Assembly: GCF_009754915.1 (NCBI RefSeq)
Contig: NZ_WPIK01000006.1
Coordinates: forward strand, 124,001 to 188,000
Reading direction: 5' to 3'
Source of the DNA: Mucilaginibacter arboris
Lineage (GTDB): Bacteria > Bacteroidota > Bacteroidia > Sphingobacteriales > Sphingobacteriaceae
Length of the DNA: 64,000 bases
Part shown: piece by piece, positions 8,533 through 16,304 of the stretch
How the letters are laid out: every line of letters begins with the position of its first letter
Numbering within the stretch: position 1 is the first letter of the stretch
Notes under the pieces: generated by a model
Told to the model about the DNA's origin: nothing
The model's input: only the letters and a program-made list of their open reading frames with translations
Database searches by the model: none
Translations under genes and position numbers: made by a program

Positions 8533-9625
8533 CTACCTGTCCTTTATGTACGTTAAAAATAGTTACTTCTACACCAATTTTATCAAAAATATCCTGCATT
8601 CTTGCTGCACTTGTATCGGTAATAAAAACCTGGCCGAAGTTATTATCAGAAACCATCTGCATTAGTTTATGAACGCGCTTTTCGTCTAATTTATCAAAAA
8701 TATCGTCTAAAAGAAGCAATGGTTTAAAGCCTTTTTGCTGATATAAAAAACTGTATTGCGCCAGTTTTAGCGCCACCAGGAAAGATTTTTGCTGACCTTG
8801 TGAACCAAACTTTTTCATCGGCATTTGGTGGATGGAAAATTGCAAATCATCTTTATGGATGCCAACACTTGTTCGCTCTAAAACCCGATCTCGTTCTGTT
8901 GATTTTTTAAGTAAAAAAGCAAAATCATCCTGCAACAACTGCGAATCGTAAACCAGCTCTACGCGCTCGGCATCTTCACTCAAATACTGATAATGCTGGT
9001 TAAAAATCTCCGTAAAGGTTTCCATAAAAGCTTTCCTTTTTTGGAAGATGATGTTGCCCGAAGCAACCAATTGCTCATCAAAAACCTCTAACAATTGCGG
9101 ATCGTACTTTCCGGTTTCGGCAATGGTTTTTAACAGGATATTCCTGTTAAGCAGGGTTTTGTTGTACAAAATCAACCCATCTAAATACTGATGATCGGTT
9201 TGCGAAATCACATTATCCACAAACTTCCGGCGCTCCTCGCTCCCTTCCATAATTAGCGTAATATCATACGGCGAAAGCATCACCAGCGGAAACAAACCAA
9301 TATGGTCTGCCAATCGCTGGTATTCTTTTTTATTGCGTTTAAATTGCTTTTTTTGATTGCGTTTGATGGCGCAGGCAACTGTATCTTTTTGTTCTTCTTT
9401 GATAAATACGCCGTTTACCATAAAAAAATCTGCGCCTTGCAAAATTTGCTGACTATCAATTGGATTGAAGTAGCTTTTGCACAAGGAAAGATAATGGATA
9501 GCATCTAACAAATTAGTTTTTCCGGCGCCGTTATCACCGGCAAAAACAGTAACGCCAGACTGAAAGTTAAGGTCAGCCTGCATATAATTCTTAAAATTAA
9601 GCAGGGAAAGCTGTGCTAAATACAT
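8513..9625 (-). CDS. recF: DNA replication and repair protein RecF
   Basis: 370 residues from the ATG at 9625; a TTG 21 bases earlier would add seven residues before the usual start. The Walker A motif GDNGAGKT is at residues 30-37, the signature region is near KKFGSQGQQKS, and Walker B is in LLLLDDIFDKLD. RecF helps load RecA at gapped DNA together with RecO and RecR. A -7 box (TACCTTTG, minus strand 9635-9642) ends only nine bases before the ATG, so the 5' leader must be very short. A near-copy of the interspersed motif lies at 8709-8720. Confidence 0.95.
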   Translation of the reverse strand: MYLAQLSLLNFKNYMQADLNFQSGVTVFAGDNGAGKTNLLDAIHYLSLCKSYFNPIDSQQILQGADFFMVNGVFIKEEQKDTVACAIKRNQKKQFKRNKKEYQRLADHIGLFPLVMLSPYDITLIMEGSEERRKFVDNVISQTDHQYLDGLILYNKTLLNRNILLKTIAETGKYDPQLLEVFDEQLVASGNIIFQKRKAFMETFTEIFNQHYQYLSEDAERVELVYDSQLLQDDFAFLLKKSTERDRVLERTSVGIHKDDLQFSIHQMPMKKFGSQGQQKSFLVALKLAQYSFLYQQKGFKPLLLLDDIFDKLDEKRVHKLMQMVSDNNFGQVFITDTSAARMQDIFDKIGVEVTIFNVHKGQVDGPHKR

Positions 9626-9634
9626 GTCGGGCTT

Positions 9635-9663
9635 CAAAGGTAACAATCCTGTGCTTTATGCAA
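9635..9663 (-). promoter_or_regulatory. recF promoter
   Basis: On the minus strand TTGC (9660-9663) and TACCTTTG (9635-9642) are spaced 17 bases apart, matching the -33/-7 consensus. Confidence 0.65.
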
Positions 9664-9710
9664 TATAACGGCAATAGAAAACAGCCTTTAAAATTCGCGC
9701 AAAATAGGTG

Positions 9711-9740
9711 TTGCTAAACATGGTTAAAACTGTATTTTTG
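9711..9740 (+). promoter_or_regulatory. Promoter of the TPR protein gene
   Basis: TTG at 9711-9713 and TATTTTTG at 9733-9740 match the -33/-7 pattern; the ATG is at 9763. Confidence 0.65.
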
Positions 9741-9762
9741 CACACTAAAATTTTGGATACAA

Positions 9763-10461
9763 ATGTCAATTAATCAACCAAATACTAAAGTTGCCACCGA
9801 GATAAAAACTCCGGCAGAAGCAAAACCATTAGCGCAAACCGGAAATTTTGTAAGAGAAAACCAAAAAAGCCTGACTTTTATTATCAGTGCTGTTCTGGCT
9901 TTGATCGTGATTTATTTTGCTTATCAAAAATTTTATCTCGCTCCGCGTGAGGTTGAGGCGGCCAACCAAATGTATGTTGCACAGGATTTCTGGGACAAAA
10001 AGCAATGGGACAAAGCCATTAATGGTGACGCGGGTTATCCGGGTTTTGCAAAAATTGTGGATGAATACAGCAATACCAAAGCAGCTAACTTAGCTTATTA
10101 CTATTTAGGTGTTGCTTATTTAAATAAAGGCGACTACAAAAAAGCAGTTGATAATTTAACTAATTACCGTGGTGATGATTTAATTATTGCCGCACAGGCT
10201 TTAGGAAACACCGGGGATGCTTATGTGGAAATGAAAGACTACGATAAAGCTGCTACTTATTATAAAAAAGCTGCCGATAAAGGCAACAACAGTTTTGTTT
10301 CTCCTATGTATCTTAAAAAACTGGCTCTGGTTTACGAAGCGCAAAAAAACTATAACGATGCTTTGGATGCATACAAAAAAATTAAAACTGATTATCCCGA
10401 AAGCAATGAAGCCGGCAGCATCGATAAATATATAGCAAGGGCAGAAGCACAAAAACAATAG
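9763..10461 (+). CDS. Membrane-anchored tetratricopeptide repeat protein
   Basis: 232 residues: a short cytoplasmic N-terminus, one transmembrane helix at about residues 36-54 (LTFIISAVLALIVIYFAY), then TPR-like repeats (for example LAYYYLGVAYLNKGDYKKAV, ALGNTGDAYVEMKDYDKAA, KLALVYEAQKNYNDALDAY). The layout resembles YfgM, an ancillary protein of the Sec translocon, but the similarity is by architecture only. Partner proteins cannot be named from the sequence. It may be co-transcribed with ribH, although a motif copy lies in the gap. Confidence 0.8.
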   Translation: MSINQPNTKVATEIKTPAEAKPLAQTGNFVRENQKSLTFIISAVLALIVIYFAYQKFYLAPREVEAANQMYVAQDFWDKKQWDKAINGDAGYPGFAKIVDEYSNTKAANLAYYYLGVAYLNKGDYKKAVDNLTNYRGDDLIIAAQALGNTGDAYVEMKDYDKAATYYKKAADKGNNSFVSPMYLKKLALVYEAQKNYNDALDAYKKIKTDYPESNEAGSIDKYIARAEAQKQ

Positions 10462-10478
10462 CAGGCAAATTTTTGCCC

Positions 10479-10492
10479 GGTAAAAGAAGCAT
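10479..10492 (+). repeat. GGTAAAAGAAGCAT interspersed motif, exact copy
   Basis: It lies between the TPR gene and ribH, in the context TTTTTGCCCGGTAAAAG, which resembles the longer intergenic form of the element. Confidence 0.85.
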
Positions 10493-10524
10493 CAGGTAAA
10501 TTCTTCCACAACAAATCTCCTTTA

Positions 10525-11019
10525 ATGGCCTCTCAACTTAAAAATTTATCTGATTTCTCGCATACGGTTATACCATCTGCTGCTCCTTATCGTTTCGGTA
10601 TTGTTGTTGCAGAATGGAATGCAGATGTAACACGTGCTTTATTGGAAGGAGCTTATCAAACTTTAATTAAGCATGGTGCAAAAGAAGAAAACATACAAAC
10701 TTACCCGGTTCCGGGAAGTTTTGAGTTAACTTCCGGAGCTGATTTATTGCTGAAACAAGGAAACCTTGATGCCGTAATTTGTTTAGGATGTGTAATACAG
10801 GGAGAAACCCGACACTTTGATTTTATTTGCGATGCAGTAGCCAATGGCGTAAGCAATGTTGCTATAAAATACTCAAAACCGGTAATATTTGGTGTATTAA
10901 CTACCGATAACCAGCAACAGGCTTTGGACCGATCAGGCGGCAAACACGGCAACAAAGGAGATGAGGCAGCGATAACAGCTATAAAAATGGCAGAATTGAC
11001 TGTAACCTTAAACGGATAA
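10525..11019 (+). CDS. ribH: 6,7-dimethyl-8-ribityllumazine synthase
   Basis: 164 residues with the family motifs PVPGSFELT, CLGCVIQGETRHFDFI (catalytic His in TRHFD) and PVIFGVLTTDNQQQALDRSGG. It condenses 5-amino-6-ribitylamino-uracil with a butanone phosphate, the next-to-last step of riboflavin synthesis. The other rib genes are not in the window. Confidence 0.97.
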   Translation: MASQLKNLSDFSHTVIPSAAPYRFGIVVAEWNADVTRALLEGAYQTLIKHGAKEENIQTYPVPGSFELTSGADLLLKQGNLDAVICLGCVIQGETRHFDFICDAVANGVSNVAIKYSKPVIFGVLTTDNQQQALDRSGGKHGNKGDEAAITAIKMAELTVTLNG

Positions 11020-11063
11020 AACAGGTATTATTTAATTTTAAAGAGATTATAAAATTTACCAAA

Positions 11064-11171
11064 ATGAGAAAACTTATTTTACTTGCTGCCCTGGCTGCTA
11101 CATTAACAGGTTCTTTATCTTCTTGCTCTTCCAAGCTTTGCCCGGCTTACGGCAACAGCCACCACAGATAA
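11064..11171 (+). CDS. Small predicted lipoprotein, 35 residues
   Basis: ATG at 11064, preceded by an A-rich stretch. The 35 codons encode a charged start (MRKL), a hydrophobic core (ILLAALAATLTG) and a lipobox-like LSSC, leaving a mature peptide of about 15 residues that begins CSSKLCPAYG. Very short lipoproteins with a CPAYG-like end are frequent in Bacteroidota. The function is unknown. It lies 44 bases after ribH on the same strand. Confidence 0.6.
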   Translation: MRKLILLAALAATLTGSLSSCSSKLCPAYGNSHHR

Positions 11172-11205
11172 TCGGCGTACTGTCAATTTGCTAAATTTTT
11201 AGGGT

Positions 11206-11219
11206 GATAAAAGAAGCAT
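11206..11219 (+). repeat. GATAAAAGAAGCAT motif inside the ytxJ promoter
   Basis: This exact copy ends five bases before the -7 box TACTTTTG at 11225-11232, so it occupies the -33/-7 spacer. Confidence 0.85.
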
Positions 11220-11224
11220 CCTTG

Positions 11225-11232
11225 TACTTTTG
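11225..11232 (+). promoter_or_regulatory. -7 promoter box of ytxJ
   Basis: TACTTTTG matches TAnnTTTG and ends five bases before the ATG at 11238, which implies an mRNA with almost no leader. Confidence 0.6.
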
Positions 11233-11237
11233 CAAGT

Positions 11238-11567
11238 ATGAATTGGATTAATCTTACCTCCGAAGAACAAATAAAGGCTATTAAAGCCGCAAAAGGTTAC
11301 AGCATCATTTTTAAACACAGCACACGGTGCTCCATCAGTATGATGGCCAAAAGAAGGTTTGAGTTAGACGGAAACTTGTTTGATGAAAACACGCCGCTTT
11401 ACTTTTTAGACCTGATTAAATACCGCGAATTATCAGCCAAAGTAGCTGAAACTTTTAACGTTCACCATGAATCTCCTCAATTGCTCCTGATTAAAGACGG
11501 CGAGTGTATTCTGAACCAATCCCATTCTTCTATTTCTGCCGAAGAAGCAGTGGAAGTAATGCAATAG
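11238..11567 (+). CDS. ytxJ: Bacillithiol-system redox protein YtxJ
   Basis: 109 residues. The motif IFKHSTRCSIS places the family's single redox cysteine at Cys31 in a thioredoxin-like fold, and the cis-Pro region is HESPQLLLIKDG. YtxJ proteins are monothiol bacilliredoxins thought to remove bacillithiol from proteins, so this organism probably makes bacillithiol. Its promoter box lies five bases from the start codon. Confidence 0.88.
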   Translation: MNWINLTSEEQIKAIKAAKGYSIIFKHSTRCSISMMAKRRFELDGNLFDENTPLYFLDLIKYRELSAKVAETFNVHHESPQLLLIKDGECILNQSHSSISAEEAVEVMQ

Positions 11568-11675
11568 GTTGATGGTTGAGGGTTCATAGCTTATGGTTTA
11601 TGGCGCATAGCTGATGGCTCATACCTCATCGCTCCTACCCTCTACCTCAAACCCCATACCCCCTACCTCATCCAA
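11568..11675. repeat. Purine/pyrimidine-asymmetric imperfect hairpin element
   Basis: The left half is G-rich with repeated words such as GATGGTTGAGGG, and the right half is C-rich with CTACCTCA and CCTACCTCATCC. The halves are loosely complementary. Related elements lie at 30562-30620, 44941-45085 and 47370-47455. Here it separates ytxJ and the OsmC gene, which converge. Confidence 0.5.
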
Positions 11676-12077
11676 CTACCAGCCGAAACTTACAGTCTTT
11701 TTAATATCCGGGTTCAGGCTCAAATATACAGGGCAGGTTAAAGCTGCCCTTTCTAATATCTTTTGCTGTTTGTCTGTGTAAGTTTCCGGGAATTTTAAAT
11801 TAACAACAATTTCTCCTACCCTACGCGGGTTGGCAGCCATAATTTTAGTAATGCTGCAAGTTGTATGATCAATATTGATCTGATGCTCCCGGGCAGCAAT
11901 GCCCATAATGGTTAACATACAGCTTCCTAAGGCAGCAGCTAATAAATCCGTAGGCGAAAAAGCTTCGCCTTTTCCCTTGTTATCAACAGGCGCATCCGTT
12001 AAAATTGCTGTACCGGATTGTACGTGTGTTGCCTCTGTTCTTAATGTTCCCTGATATACGGTTTCTATTGTTGCCAT
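11676..12077 (-). CDS. OsmC-family peroxiredoxin-like protein
   Basis: 133 residues. The family pattern is visible: FSPTDLLAAALGSCMLT with the first redox cysteine near residue 52, and ALTCPVYLSL with the second near residue 114. OsmC/Ohr proteins reduce organic hydroperoxides through this Cys pair. The sequence does not show which hydroperoxide is used. It faces ytxJ across an intergenic hairpin element. Confidence 0.88.
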   Translation of the reverse strand: MATIETVYQGTLRTEATHVQSGTAILTDAPVDNKGKGEAFSPTDLLAAALGSCMLTIMGIAAREHQINIDHTTCSITKIMAANPRRVGEIVVNLKFPETYTDKQQKILERAALTCPVYLSLNPDIKKTVSFGW

Positions 12078-12179
12078 CGTTCATATAATTTCTATTGGCA
12101 AATTAAATAAATTGTAGTCAGTTGACCGTCATTAACCTTTTGTTAAAGCACTATTTTCTGTAAATAAAACGGAATTACT

Positions 12180-12187
12180 TAGTTTTG
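12180..12187 (+). promoter_or_regulatory. -7 promoter box of lipA
   Basis: TAGTTTTG lies four bases before the ATG at 12192, so transcription should begin at or next to the start codon. Confidence 0.6.
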
Positions 12188-12191
12188 TAGT

Positions 12192-13070
12192 ATGATAGAT
12201 TTACCAGTAGTTCCTGCTGTTCAACCTCAGCGTAAACCAGATTGGTTAAGAGTAAAATTACCTGTTGGCAAAGAATATGCACATGTTAGAGGGCTTGTAG
12301 ATACACATAAATTACATACCATTTGCGAAAGCGGCAATTGCCCGAACATGGGTGAATGTTGGGGCGCTGGTACAGCTACTTTCATGATTTTGGGAAAAAT
12401 CTGTACCCGTTCCTGTTCTTTTTGTGCTGTAGCAACAGGCCGGCCTTTAGCTGTTGACCTGGATGAACCGGAACGTGTAGCAAACTCTGTAAAACTGATG
12501 CAGGTAAAGCATTGCGTAATTACTTCTGTTGATCGGGATGATTTAAAAGATGGCGGTTCCATCATTTGGGCAGAAACCATTAATGCCATCCGCAGGGAAA
12601 GCCCTGAAACTACTTTAGAAACCTTGATTCCTGATTTCAGAGGGATTTGGACGAACTTAGACCGTGTACTGGCGGTACAGCCGGAAGTAGTTTCCCATAA
12701 TTTAGAAACCGTAAGGGAACTAACCAAAGAAGTAAGGATCCAGGCAAAATATGACCGCAGCCTGGAATGTTTAAGCCGGATTTCTGCTGCTGGTGTGCGT
12801 ACCAAATCGGGCATCATGTTAGGTTTAGGCGAAAAGGAACACCAAGTTTTGCAAGCGATGGACGATTTATTGCAAGCAGGCGTTCACATTCTTACCTTAG
12901 GGCAATATTTACAGCCATCCAAAAACCATCATCCGGTTTTAGACTGGATACACCCGGACCAGTTTCAATTTTATAAAACAATAGGATTAGAGAAGGGTTT
13001 CAAGTATGTAGAAAGCGGGCCGTTAGTCCGTTCTTCTTATCATGCTGAGAAACACTTATTTGATTTTTAA
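12192..13070 (+). CDS. lipA: Lipoyl synthase (radical SAM)
   Basis: 292 residues, full length. The auxiliary 4Fe-4S ligands are Cys45, Cys50 and Cys56 ([12 protein letters not shown]), the radical-SAM ligands are Cys71, Cys75 and Cys78 (CTRSCSFC), and the C-terminal [10 protein letters not shown] holds the conserved serine. It inserts two sulfurs into protein-bound octanoyl groups to make lipoamide. lipB is not in the window. The promoter position suggests a leaderless mRNA. Confidence 0.97.
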   Translation: MIDLPVVPAVQPQRKPDWLRVKLPVGKEYAHVRGLVDTHKLHTICESGNCPNMGECWGAGTATFMILGKICTRSCSFCAVATGRPLAVDLDEPERVANSVKLMQVKHCVITSVDRDDLKDGGSIIWAETINAIRRESPETTLETLIPDFRGIWTNLDRVLAVQPEVVSHNLETVRELTKEVRIQAKYDRSLECLSRISAAGVRTKSGIMLGLGEKEHQVLQAMDDLLQAGVHILTLGQYLQPSKNHHPVLDWIHPDQFQFYKTIGLEKGFKYVESGPLVRSSYHAEKHLFDF

Positions 13071-13093
13071 CATTTCCGTAACCTGCTAATTCC

Positions 13094-13645
13094 TTGATCA
13101 AGAAACGTAAAATATCACTTTCTGAGGAAGAACTTATTACAGCCCTGCAACAACATGAAAAAATAGCTGCAGAAGCTTTGTATGACATGTACTCATCTTC
13201 GCTATTTGGCGTTATTATCAGGATAGTCCAAAATAATGAACTGGCAGAAGACATATTACAAGAAACATTTGTAAAAATCTGGAACTCGTTTCCTTCCTAC
13301 AGTTCTGATAAAGGGCGCCTTTTTACATGGATGGTGAATATTGCACGTAATCTTTCTATAGATAAAATCAGGTCTAAAGATTATAAGAACCAAACCAAAA
13401 ACCATGAACTCGAAATAAACGTAACTTCTATTGATGCAAGCAGGAACACTACTTACAGGCCTGAACTTTTGGGTGTTAAAGATTTATTAGATAAGTTAAG
13501 GCCTGAGCAAAAAGTAATCCTGGACCTGGTATATTTTAAAGGATATACACATTTGGAGGCAGCTGACGAGTTAAGTATTCCTCTGGGAACTATTAAAACC
13601 CGTTTAAGAATGGCCATAATCCAGCTTAGGAAATATTTTAATTAG
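13094..13645 (+). CDS. ECF-type RNA polymerase sigma factor
   Basis: 183 residues from a TTG at 13094; no ATG exists before conserved sequence. Region 2 is LAEDILQETFVKIWN with GRLFTWMVNIARNLSIDKIR, and region 4 is LDLVYFKGYTHLEAADELSIPLGTIKTRLRMAI, a helix-turn-helix for the -35 element. It lies 23 bases after lipA and one base before an anti-sigma gene, the usual ECF layout. The activating signal cannot be inferred. Confidence 0.9.
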   Translation: MIKKRKISLSEEELITALQQHEKIAAEALYDMYSSSLFGVIIRIVQNNELAEDILQETFVKIWNSFPSYSSDKGRLFTWMVNIARNLSIDKIRSKDYKNQTKNHELEINVTSIDASRNTTYRPELLGVKDLLDKLRPEQKVILDLVYFKGYTHLEAADELSIPLGTIKTRLRMAIIQLRKYFN

Positions 13646-13646
13646 A

Positions 13647-14648
13647 GTGGAAGATATAAAGCAATATATTGAATCAGGCATACTAGAACTTTATATTCTG
13701 GATACGTTAAATCCGGAAGAAAAGCTCGAAGTAGAAAGCATGGCTGCTAAGTATCCTGCTATTCAAAAAGAGCTGGACGAAATTAGCCAAGCAATGGAGC
13801 TTTATGCAGAACAAAATGCAGTTGAACCATCTGAAAATTTAAGAGAAACCGTTTTAAACCAGTTAATTGGTACTACGCAAGAACCTGTTTCGGTCCCACA
13901 AAAAAACATTTCAGAAAATAAAAAAGTAATTCCGTTACAAGCTGCCAAACAAACTTATTTTTATAAATATGCTTTTGCTGCCAGTATTGCTTTGCTGCTG
14001 GTTAGTTTAGCTGCCTTGTTTAATATGTATAACCGTTTGCAGGAATCGCGTCAGCAACTGGTTACCCTTCAGTTACAGAACCAAAAATTTGCCAATCAGG
14101 TCAATTTTCAGGAAAGTCAGCTTAATCAATACAAACAGCAATCAGGCGGAACAGCTTTACAAAAGCCTGTTTTTGTGGATAGTGTTACCGTAAAAGGAAA
14201 AACCAATACTCCGGGGTTAATTGCTATGCAATCGGAGTTAAAGCAATCTAAAAAAAGGATACTGGCTTTAGAACTGCAAAATAAAGACCACGAAAAGGAA
14301 TTGAATGCCTTTTCTGATCCTGATACCAGATTTATAAAACTAAAAGGCGTAAAAGATTCTTCTTCTATGCTGCTTGCCTGGAACCCGGAGAAAAAACAAT
14401 TATGGATCAATAAAAAAGCATCCACTTTACCTGCGAACGACCAGCAGCATCAGTATCAGTTATGGGCAATACGTAAACTTAAACCGATTAGCTTAGGTGT
14501 ATTTGATGTTCGTAAAACTGATTCGATTATGGAAAAAATGGCATCTATTGATAAGGCATCTGCTTTTGCTGTAACTTTAGAACCACGCGGAGGAAGCGAA
14601 AAACCAACTATGAAGCAAATGATGGTGATGGGATTTGCACATAAATAG
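13647..14648 (+). CDS. Membrane anti-sigma factor (RskA-like)
   Basis: 333 residues from a GTG at 13647, one base after the sigma-factor stop. The N-terminus (residues 1-75) resembles the zinc-less anti-sigma domain (ELYILDTLNPEEKLEVESMAA). A transmembrane helix is at about 108-128 (FAASIALLLVSLAALFNMY), then a coiled coil (LQESRQQLVTLQLQNQKFAN), then an RskA-type periplasmic domain (LLAWNPEKKQLWI, YQLWAIRKLKPISLGVFD). It should hold the upstream sigma factor inactive at the membrane. Such proteins usually release the sigma factor after proteolysis. Confidence 0.85.
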   Translation: MEDIKQYIESGILELYILDTLNPEEKLEVESMAAKYPAIQKELDEISQAMELYAEQNAVEPSENLRETVLNQLIGTTQEPVSVPQKNISENKKVIPLQAAKQTYFYKYAFAASIALLLVSLAALFNMYNRLQESRQQLVTLQLQNQKFANQVNFQESQLNQYKQQSGGTALQKPVFVDSVTVKGKTNTPGLIAMQSELKQSKKRILALELQNKDHEKELNAFSDPDTRFIKLKGVKDSSSMLLAWNPEKKQLWINKKASTLPANDQQHQYQLWAIRKLKPISLGVFDVRKTDSIMEKMASIDKASAFAVTLEPRGGSEKPTMKQMMVMGFAHK

Positions 14649-14672
14649 CAGTTTCCCGAAAGAATAATACTT

Positions 14673-14703
14673 AAAAACGATGAGCTTTCTCAGCCGTTTT
14701 TTT
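14673..14703. terminator. Likely shared terminator of the anti-sigma and nnrDE genes
   Basis: AAAACGATGAG and CTCAGCCGTTTTTTT pair around CTTT with mismatches. It lies between convergent genes and overlaps the last codons of nnrDE. Confidence 0.45.
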
Positions 14704-16198
14704 GTGCAATTATTTTGGCTAATGTTACCGGAACCTGTGCAGCAACCTGAGCTGCTAAAACTACAGATGAACGGTTGTTTAAGGCCAGTTCATCCCCTGC
14801 TTTTCCATGGAGGTACACACCAAGCAAAGCAGCTTCAGCAGGCGCATATTTTTGTGCTATAAAAGAAGTAATAATACCTGTCAGCACATCTCCCATTCCG
14901 CCAGATGCCATTGCCGAATTGCCGGTTGGATTAAAATATTGACTTCCTTCCGGAGTAGTAATAATGGTATATTGATTTTTAAGAACGATAATTATTTTTT
15001 TCTCTGCCGCTTGTTTTTTGGCAGTTTCCAGCCTTTCCCACCAGGATGTATGAGCGCCAAACAAACGATCAAATTCTTTTACATGAGGTGTGATGATAGA
15101 ATTTTCAGGAATCGATTGCCACCAATCCGAATTTTCAGAAAGCATATTTAAAGCATCTGCATCCAGCACAACCGACTTTTTAAAATTAGCAAACAGCGCT
15201 TCCATTAATGCAGTAGAATCTTTTCCCAATCCCGGACCTGCACCAATTACCGTAAATTTATCCCATTCAATTTCGGGCATTTGCTTTTCTTCCCTTACAA
15301 TTGCCATCACTTCCGGAATTAATGAATTTAACGCAGTTAAACCCGGAGCCGGAATACAAACCGTTGTTAAACCTACACCTGCATAAGCTGCTGCAGAAGA
15401 GCAAAGCAAAGCGGCTCCCATTGTTTTTGCCTGGCCTGCAATTAACAAAGCATGCCCAAATGTTCCTTTATGCTCAAATTTTTTGCGTGGCCGTACTGTT
15501 TTTACCACATCTTTTTCTTCAATCAACTCAAAATTGCTATCTAAGTTTTGAATGAAGTTTTCATCCAAACCAATATCAACCACCACAAAATCATCCATAA
15601 AAGAAGCTGATTCGGGCAATAAGAAATTGAGTTTTGGTCGCTGAAAAGTGATTACCAAATCTGCTTTTAAAACTATCGCATCTTTATCAATCACGCCTTC
15701 CGTTAAAAGTCCGGTTGGAACATCTACTGCAATAACCTTTTTTTCAATATTATTTAAATGTTTCACCAAATCAGCATAAGCACCACTTAGAGGTTTATTC
15801 AAACCGCTTCCCAATAAAGCATCAATGATAACGTCAGCGTTTTCTTCTGGGAAATCTCCTGCTTTTAACTCTATAAAAGGAACAGATGCTTCTTTTAACC
15901 GGGTAAAATTGGTATCAAAATCAGCAGTTGCATGATCTGAAAAGCGTGCTATTTTTACATCGATATTTTCATACTGATTCGCTTTTAACAAACGGGCAAT
16001 TGCTAAACCATCTCCGCCATTATTTCCCGTTCCGCAATAAACAGCTATCGAAATATTTTTATCAGGAAAATGATTGCAAAAGAAGCATACAAAGGCTTTG
16101 GAAGCACGTTCCATCAAATCAACTGAAGCAATGGGTTCTGTGCTGATAGTATGCGCATCGACTTCGTGCATTTGTGCAGAGGTTATTAGTTTTAACAT
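14690..16198 (-). CDS. nnrDE: Bifunctional NAD(P)H-hydrate epimerase / ADP-dependent dehydratase
   Basis: 502 residues. The N-terminal epimerase domain (about 1-215) contains YCGTGNNGGDGLAIAR, and the C-terminal kinase-like dehydratase domain (about 225-500) contains GAGPGLGKDS and SGGMGDVLTGII. It repairs hydrated NADH and NADPH. An exact reverse motif copy at 15886-15897 is read as LKEAS, and near-copies lie at 14840-14850 and 16078-16088. The gene is separated from uvrA by a perfect motif hairpin. Confidence 0.93.
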   Translation of the reverse strand: MLKLITSAQMHEVDAHTISTEPIASVDLMERASKAFVCFFCNHFPDKNISIAVYCGTGNNGGDGLAIARLLKANQYENIDVKIARFSDHATADFDTNFTRLKEASVPFIELKAGDFPEENADVIIDALLGSGLNKPLSGAYADLVKHLNNIEKKVIAVDVPTGLLTEGVIDKDAIVLKADLVITFQRPKLNFLLPESASFMDDFVVVDIGLDENFIQNLDSNFELIEEKDVVKTVRPRKKFEHKGTFGHALLIAGQAKTMGAALLCSSAAAYAGVGLTTVCIPAPGLTALNSLIPEVMAIVREEKQMPEIEWDKFTVIGAGPGLGKDSTALMEALFANFKKSVVLDADALNMLSENSDWWQSIPENSIITPHVKEFDRLFGAHTSWWERLETAKKQAAEKKIIIVLKNQYTIITTPEGSQYFNPTGNSAMASGGMGDVLTGIITSFIAQKYAPAEAALLGVYLHGKAGDELALNNRSSVVLAAQVAAQVPVTLAKIIAQKNG

Positions 16199-16236
16199 AA
16201 ATTCCTAACAACTGATTTTGCAGCAATGTTTATAAA

Positions 16237-16278
16237 AAGCGAATGCTTCTTTTATGCCGATAAAAGAAGCATTCGCTT
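16237..16278. terminator. Perfect 19-bp hairpin made of two opposed motif copies
   Basis: The arm 16237-16255 (AAGCGAATGCTTCTTTTAT) and its exact complement at 16260-16278 flank a GCCG loop. Each arm contains the 12-base motif core plus matching flanks. It lies after uvrA on the minus strand and before nnrDE. Confidence 0.8.
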
Positions 16279-16304
16279 GTATTATTAGTTTTAAAAGGGA
16301 TGAA

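Noticed and set aside
12227-12817. 196-codon minus-strand frame inside lipA
   Set aside because: Antisense to the radical-SAM core; the sequence is rich in Ser/Thr without domains.
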